DNA of 64,000 bases from assembly GCA_021292105.1 (NCBI GenBank), contig CM037870.1, positions 18,283,087 to 18,347,086 on the forward strand, given 5' to 3'. Each line of letters starts with the position of its first letter. Positions within the stretch are counted from its first letter, which is position 1. A program made the translations under genes and the position numbers. Source of the DNA: Anadara kagoshimensis. Lineage: Eukaryota; Mollusca; Bivalvia; Arcoida; Arcidae. Under the pieces are notes generated by a model that searched no databases, was not told where the DNA came from, and worked only from the letters and a program-made list of their open reading frames with translations. Below, piece after piece: positions 59,163 through 64,000 of the stretch.

Positions 59163-60745
59163 GATATGGTTACATGTATGTAGCGCTTACTGTGCACACA
59201 GACGATTTTGTTTCTTACAACCTACTGTTATCCTGATTATTATTGTAAGTAAATTAATGCGACAACGACCTTTGTTTACATTTGCCACATACTAATCAAT
59301 ACTTCCTTTTATACTGTAATTGATAAATTTGATGTCTCTGTGTCTAGCATTGCCCTGGATCGATGATCTGATCATTGTGTTTTTGATAGAGTTCTACCAC
59401 ATACCAAATACATTGTATAAGTTAAATATTTACAAACGTTTAAAAAGCCAGAAAATTGTTTTGAAGAAATTTTCTTAGTCGAAGACCCATAACTCCGTTA
59501 GAAGCAGTGAACCGGGACAAAACTCGAAATCGTTCTGTAAATCGTGATGTGATATACTCGCATACCAAATATTAGTTCAATATCTGCAGGTCTATATGAA
59601 AACCACGGAAAAAAACCATTCCTGTTCACCAAAAATTAATAGCTGAGTTGCAATTAAAACGAAATAGCACAAACATCGATATACAGATATGGTTATGTTG
59701 CGTTCACTGTGCACACAGACGGTTGCGTTGTTTTTTTGATGATTATTGATATTGATGCTACAATGACCTATGTTTACTTTCAAATGAAAAATGAAATCGC
59801 GCAAACATTCAAATAAACAGATATGGTAAATATAGCGTTAGCTGTGCACACAGACGGTTTTGTTTATTATAACCTGCTGTTTTCCTGATTTTTATTGATA
59901 GTACCTTCATGCTACAATGACTTTTGTTTACCTTTACCACACATTAATCATTACTTTCTTTTAACTCATCTCTAACTAATCAATCTGTGATCTGATCAAT
60001 GTATTATTGATAGAATTATGTTTGTTTTCCATGATTGACTGCTTCTTAAACATAAAAACATGTATTATTTATTATGTCACATACCAAATATAAGTTAAAT
60101 ATCTACAAACGTTAAAAAAGCCAGAAAATTGTCTTGAAGAAATTTTCTTAGCTGAATACCCTTAATTCCGTTAGAAGCAGTGAACCGGGACAAAACTCGA
60201 AATCGTTCTATAAATCGTGATTGTGATATACTCGCATACCAAATATTAGTTCAATATCTGCAGGTCTATAGGAAAAATCCGAAAAACATTCCTGTTCACC
60301 AAATTTATAGCCAAGTTGCAATGGAAACGAAATCGCGCAAAATTGAAAAATATATAGATATGGTTATGTAGCGTTAACTTTGCAAACAGACGGTTGTGTT
60401 TATTATAACACGTTGCTTTCGTAATGATTATTATTGATAGTGCATTCATGGTACAATGACCTTTGTTTACTTTGAAATGAAAAACGAAATCGCCAAACAT
60501 ATAGTTATGTACCGTATACTGTGCACACAGACAGTTTTGTTTATAATTACACGCTGTTTTCCTGATGATTATTGATAGTACATTCATGCTACAGTGACTT
60601 TTGTTTACATTAACTAAATATTAATCATTATTTTCTTTTTAATTCATCTCTTATTAAATAATCTCTGATTTGATCAATGTATTATTGATAGAATTATATT
60701 TGTTTTCCATGATTGACTGCTTCTTAATCATTAAAAAACAAAATC
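59163..60745. repeat. composite tandem array, ~673-bp period with ~133-bp subunits
   Basis: Long unit: AAGTTAAATAT at 59419 and 60092, with CCGTTAGAAGCAGTGAACCG, GGACAAAACTCGAAATCGTT and CTCGCATACCAAATATTAGT. Short subunits CAGATATGGTTA...GTGCACACAGACGGTT, TTGATAGTAC.TTCATGCTAC and AATGACCTTTGTTTAC start near 59163, 59685, 59818, 60354 and 60492. GATTTGATCAATGTATTATT and GATTGACTGCTTCTTAA close the long units (about 60040 and 60725). The GGACAAAACTCGAA part resembles a mollusc repeat known to me from memory. The frames on both strands here are by-products. Confidence 0.85.
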
Positions 60746-60825
60746 GTAGCCTTGGTTTCGTATTTTTCATACAAATTTCCGCGGCAGGTGTCCGTTAATC
60801 TGTGATTGTATTTTATTTATGTATA

Positions 60826-61004
60826 CAGTAGATGCCTGTCGAAAGTTTGATCTTTAACTGACGTAGTCGAGTCAAAACTAAAGACCGATGTATGGACACG
60901 TTGTCTAGATATATTTAGCAGCTGCATCAACAGAGCCCTCGATTCTATGCGGACTCAGCTCGAATTTGTTAGGTTAATGTTAAACTTCCAAAAGGTGTGC
61001 ACTG
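60826..61004. mobile_element. TA-flanked MITE, CAGTACAG family
   Basis: Left end CAGTAGATGCCTGTCGAAAG then TTTGATCTTTAAC. Right end TTAGGTTAATGTTAAACTTC, CAAAAGGTGTGCACTG then TA. At 179 bp it is the shortest complete copy. Interior GACTCAGCTCGAATTTGTTA is shared with 27984-28381. Confidence 0.82.
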
Positions 61005-61304
61005 TATTATCATATATAATTATATTTATTATATCGATTGTTTTTTATATATTTGTTTAGTTCTTATTAATTAAGGATAATGACCAAGGTTATTAAAAAT
61101 TATGATGTTATTAGAACGTTGAACTTTTGATTATACAAATCGTACGACACGTGTATTTCGGAAATCTGTGTTAAGTAAAATCACAAGCATGCTAATTAAC
61201 CCATGGCACATTTACAACCACAAAGCAAATTAATTACTTTAAAATGAAAAATTAAGTTAAACAAGTAAGTCCGAGTGGTCAATAAACTTGTCTTTTATTC
61301 CGTT

Positions 61305-61432
61305 TAACTCAAACAAAGACATTCCAGTCCATGTTCAAAGCAATGCAAAAACGAAACAAAAATAAAAGAGCAAACTTCCACTTCCACTAGGGAAGTGAGG
61401 CCGAGTGGTTCGGAAGGATAAACCATTATAAT
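61305..61432 (-). repeat. CCGGAG-core dispersed repeat
   Basis: Plus strand CATTCCAGTCCATGTTCAAA, CAAACTTCCACTTCCACTAG, GGAAGTGAGGCCGAGTGGTT, CGGAAGGATAAACC. The family order is clear. It abuts the satellite array that begins at 61437. Confidence 0.78.
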
Positions 61433-61436
61433 TAGT

Positions 61437-64000
61437 CTAAAATTCTTAAATACGGTTTACCTTCATGTACTAATAAAACATAATGCAGGTATGTTTGATA
61501 AATGTTAGTGATGATATTAATGAAAATTTATTATTTTAAATTGTCTTTTTTTCTCGTCTATCAAAACCAAATACTTACATCCATTGTAAATCAACGGATG
61601 TTGCCTTATGTATTTGGAATTGATTTTTCTAAGAACAAGCGTTGAATGGTTAAATAAATATAAAAAGTTGTTCGACTTCAGCTATATAATTGCTTTCCGA
61701 TATCCATAAAACGGTTTAACCTCAATTTATCCTAGCAAGAACCAATCAAAGAACCTTCACTTTTTTCATCGTTACGCCTTTTTATATTAGCTGATGAATT
61801 TTGGACACTTTTACTCATCATCTCAACACACAAGCTATGTACATATTATCAAAGAACTGCCATATTCATTTCATTTTATCATTACGCATTTTTATTACTT
61901 AAGGTTTCTGCTCAATTTTGGACGGTTTACAAAATCACTTCACGTAAGATTTAAACTGTCATTATACCAACATTCTAGCAAAATAGATATCATAAAACCC
62001 CTCTATTTCTCTTATTTCAACGTTACTCTTTTTCATCATTTTACATAGCTATTTGTTTAATTTTGGACAGATTGCATTTTAGATCACAACTACCAATATC
62101 AAGATATAAAAGTTACTATAGTGGTAATACTAAAGTTTTGCTATGTAAAGCTTCGTTAACTTAATTGCCTTCTAAAATACGGGTTACCTTCATGTACTCA
62201 TAAATCTTTGATAAATGTCAGTAATGATATTAAAGACAAAATTAATTATTTTAATTGTTTTTGCTCAGATATCAAAACAAAACACTTATATCCTTTGTAA
62301 ATCAACGGATGTTGCCTTGTGTATTTGGAATTGATTTTTCCAAGAACAAGCGTTGAATGGTTAAATAAATCTAAAAAAAATCGTACTTCTTCAGCTATAT
62401 AACTGCTTTCTGATACCCATAAATCCCGTTTTACAACGGTTTAACCTCAATTTATCCTAGCAAGGACCAATCAAAGGACATCCATTTTCATTTCATTCAT
62501 CGTTACGCCTTTTTATTAGCTTATTAATTATAGACAGGTTGCAAAATCACTTTTACTCATTATATCAACATCCTAGCTAGTGCCATATTATCAAAGAGCT
62601 GTCAGATTCATTTCATTATTACGCTTTTTATTGCTCAAGGTTTCTGCTCTATTTTTGGCCGATTTACAAAATCATCTCACGTACGATTAAAACTGTCATT
62701 ATATCAACTTACTAGCAACGGCGATATCATAAAAACTCTATTTGCCTTATTTCAACGTTACACTTTTTCTACATTTTACAAAGCCATCTGTTTGGACATT
62801 TTGGACAGATTGCAAACTTGCTTCATTTTAGATATCAACTACCAATATCAAGATATAATAATTACAACTATATCACCAAAAAACTTCACTTCTCTTTTTT
62901 CATCGTTACGTCTTTTTATTAACTTATTTATTTCAGACAGATTGCAAAATCACTTTTACTCATCATATTAACATCCTATCTGTTATCAAAGAACTGTCAT
63001 TTTCATTTCATTTTATCATTACGCTTCTTATTGCTCAAGGTTTCTGCTTAATTTTTGGACGATTTACAAAATCATTTCACATTATATTTAAACTTCCATT
63101 TTATCAACATACTAGCAAGAACGATATCATAAAAAATCCTATTTCTCTTATTTCAACGTTACACTTTTTTCATCATTTTACAAAGCTTTGGACAGATTGC
63201 AAACTCGCTTCATTTAAATCAAAACTAACGAATGAATATCAAGATATAATTGTTTTTATCGCCAAAAAACCTCAACATTACTTTTTCATCGTTACGTTTT
63301 TCAATTATTTCATAAAGCTTTCTGCTCAATTTTGGACAGATTGCAAAATCACTTAAACTTAGTTAGAACTACCATTATATCAACATTCGAGATAGGACCG
63401 TATCAAAGTACCTGCATTTTCCTTTTTTATTGATACTTTTTTCAATTATTCAATTTTGAAAAGATTGCAAAATCACTTCATGTTAGATAAGGCTGTCATT
63501 AAATAGGACCATACTATCAAAAAACCTGCAATGCACGTTTTTTCTTTATGTTTTTTAATTAGTTTACAAGGCTTTCTGCTTGATTTTGGACAGATTGCAA
63601 ACTCGCTTCATTTTAAATCACAACTGCCAATATCAAGATACAATAGTTACGACTTTATCACCAAAAAAAAACTCCACTTCACTTTTTTCACCGTTTACAT
63701 TTTGTTATAATAATATACACGTTTCTGCTCAATTTTGGACAGATTGCAAAATCACTTCAACTTAAGATTAGAACTGTCATTATATAAATATACTAGCTGG
63801 TGTCATATAAAAAAACCTCCACTTTCCTTATTTCATCTAAACGCTTTTATTCATTAAGTTTTCTGCTCAATTTTGGACAGATTGCAAAATCACTTTATAT
63901 TAGATTAGAACTGTCATTACATAGATAATTACATCGATAATTTTGTTATAACCAACTGATAATGATATCAGTACAAAGCGCGTAATTGGAAACTGTAAAT
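61437..64000. repeat. satellite array with higher-order structure, runs off the window
   Basis: A ~120-150-bp monomer marked by TTTTGGACAGATTGCAAAAT recurs near 61797, 61913, 62061, 62529, 62653, 62803, 62932, 63052, 63188, 63332, 63455, 63584, 63732 and 63868. Three variants alternate as A (..GCAAAATCACTTTTACTC), B (GGACGATTTACAAAATCA) and C (GCAAACTCGCTTCATTTTA), giving ABC triplets (62529-62931, 62932-63331). A larger ~730-bp unit (61437-62167 and 62168-62890) adds a non-monomer segment with AAATCAACGGATGTTGCCTT and AACAAGCGTTGAATGGTTAA. Common side motifs are TTCATCGTTACGC.TTTT and AACTGTCATTATATCAAC. Confidence 0.93.

Noticed and set aside
1..64000. CRISPR array, bacterial operon or phage genes
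   Set aside because: No short regularly spaced repeats with unique spacers, no dense long frames and no ribosome-binding-site pattern; the sequence is eukaryotic in character.
1..64000. Reverse transcriptase or transposase coding remnants
   Set aside because: No frame contains a recognisable catalytic motif. All mobile elements seen are non-autonomous.

Overview
The window looks like intergenic or intronic DNA from a eukaryote, most likely a bivalve mollusc. It is AT-rich. No operon, Shine-Dalgarno-led gene, rRNA or intact tRNA gene is visible, and the longest open frame is only 137 codons. The bivalve assignment rests on several dispersed repeats that resemble, from memory, repeats common in bivalve genomes. 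These are a CTTCCGGAGCACC-core repeat, a CTGTAAACGT-ended TA-flanked MITE, a GGACGGACAC-type repeat and tRNA-headed SINEs. It is an inference; no database search was run.

I find no convincing protein-coding gene. The best candidates are a 137-codon frame on the minus strand (27147-27560) and a possible internal exon with a good donor and a matching downstream acceptor (26156-26332 and about 26682). Neither is recognisable. The rest is repeats and unremarkable AT-rich sequence.

Layout: 0.01-22 kb holds scattered MITEs, SINE pieces, a 176-bp doublet, a degenerate ~100-bp array (9.3-10 kb) and many copies of the CCGGAG-core repeat. 22.7-25.8 kb is three successive tandem arrays. 28.0-29.8 kb is a mariner-like MITE followed by a ~171-bp satellite rich in CACGTG. 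30-43 kb holds more MITEs, a SINE nested in a MITE, a near-perfect 25-bp hairpin and a 423-bp doublet. 44.2-56.0 kb is a direct duplication of a ~5.5-kb unit. Each unit contains an inner ~775-bp tandem repeat carrying tRNA-derived SINEs, and a 768-bp TA-flanked inverted-repeat element sits exactly between the two units. 56-58 kb has divergent copies of the unit's 3' end and a MITE cluster. 58.6-60.7 kb holds a 47-bp minisatellite and a composite array. 61.4 kb to the window end is a satellite array with higher-order structure.

The window shows repeat dynamics rather than a gene system. TA-targeting MITEs make up at least two families, with seven apparently complete copies in one. SINEs have been captured into tandem repeats. 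Sequence identity between the two large units is uneven, which suggests gene conversion. Two short palindrome types look like small hairpin RNAs or miniature foldback elements.
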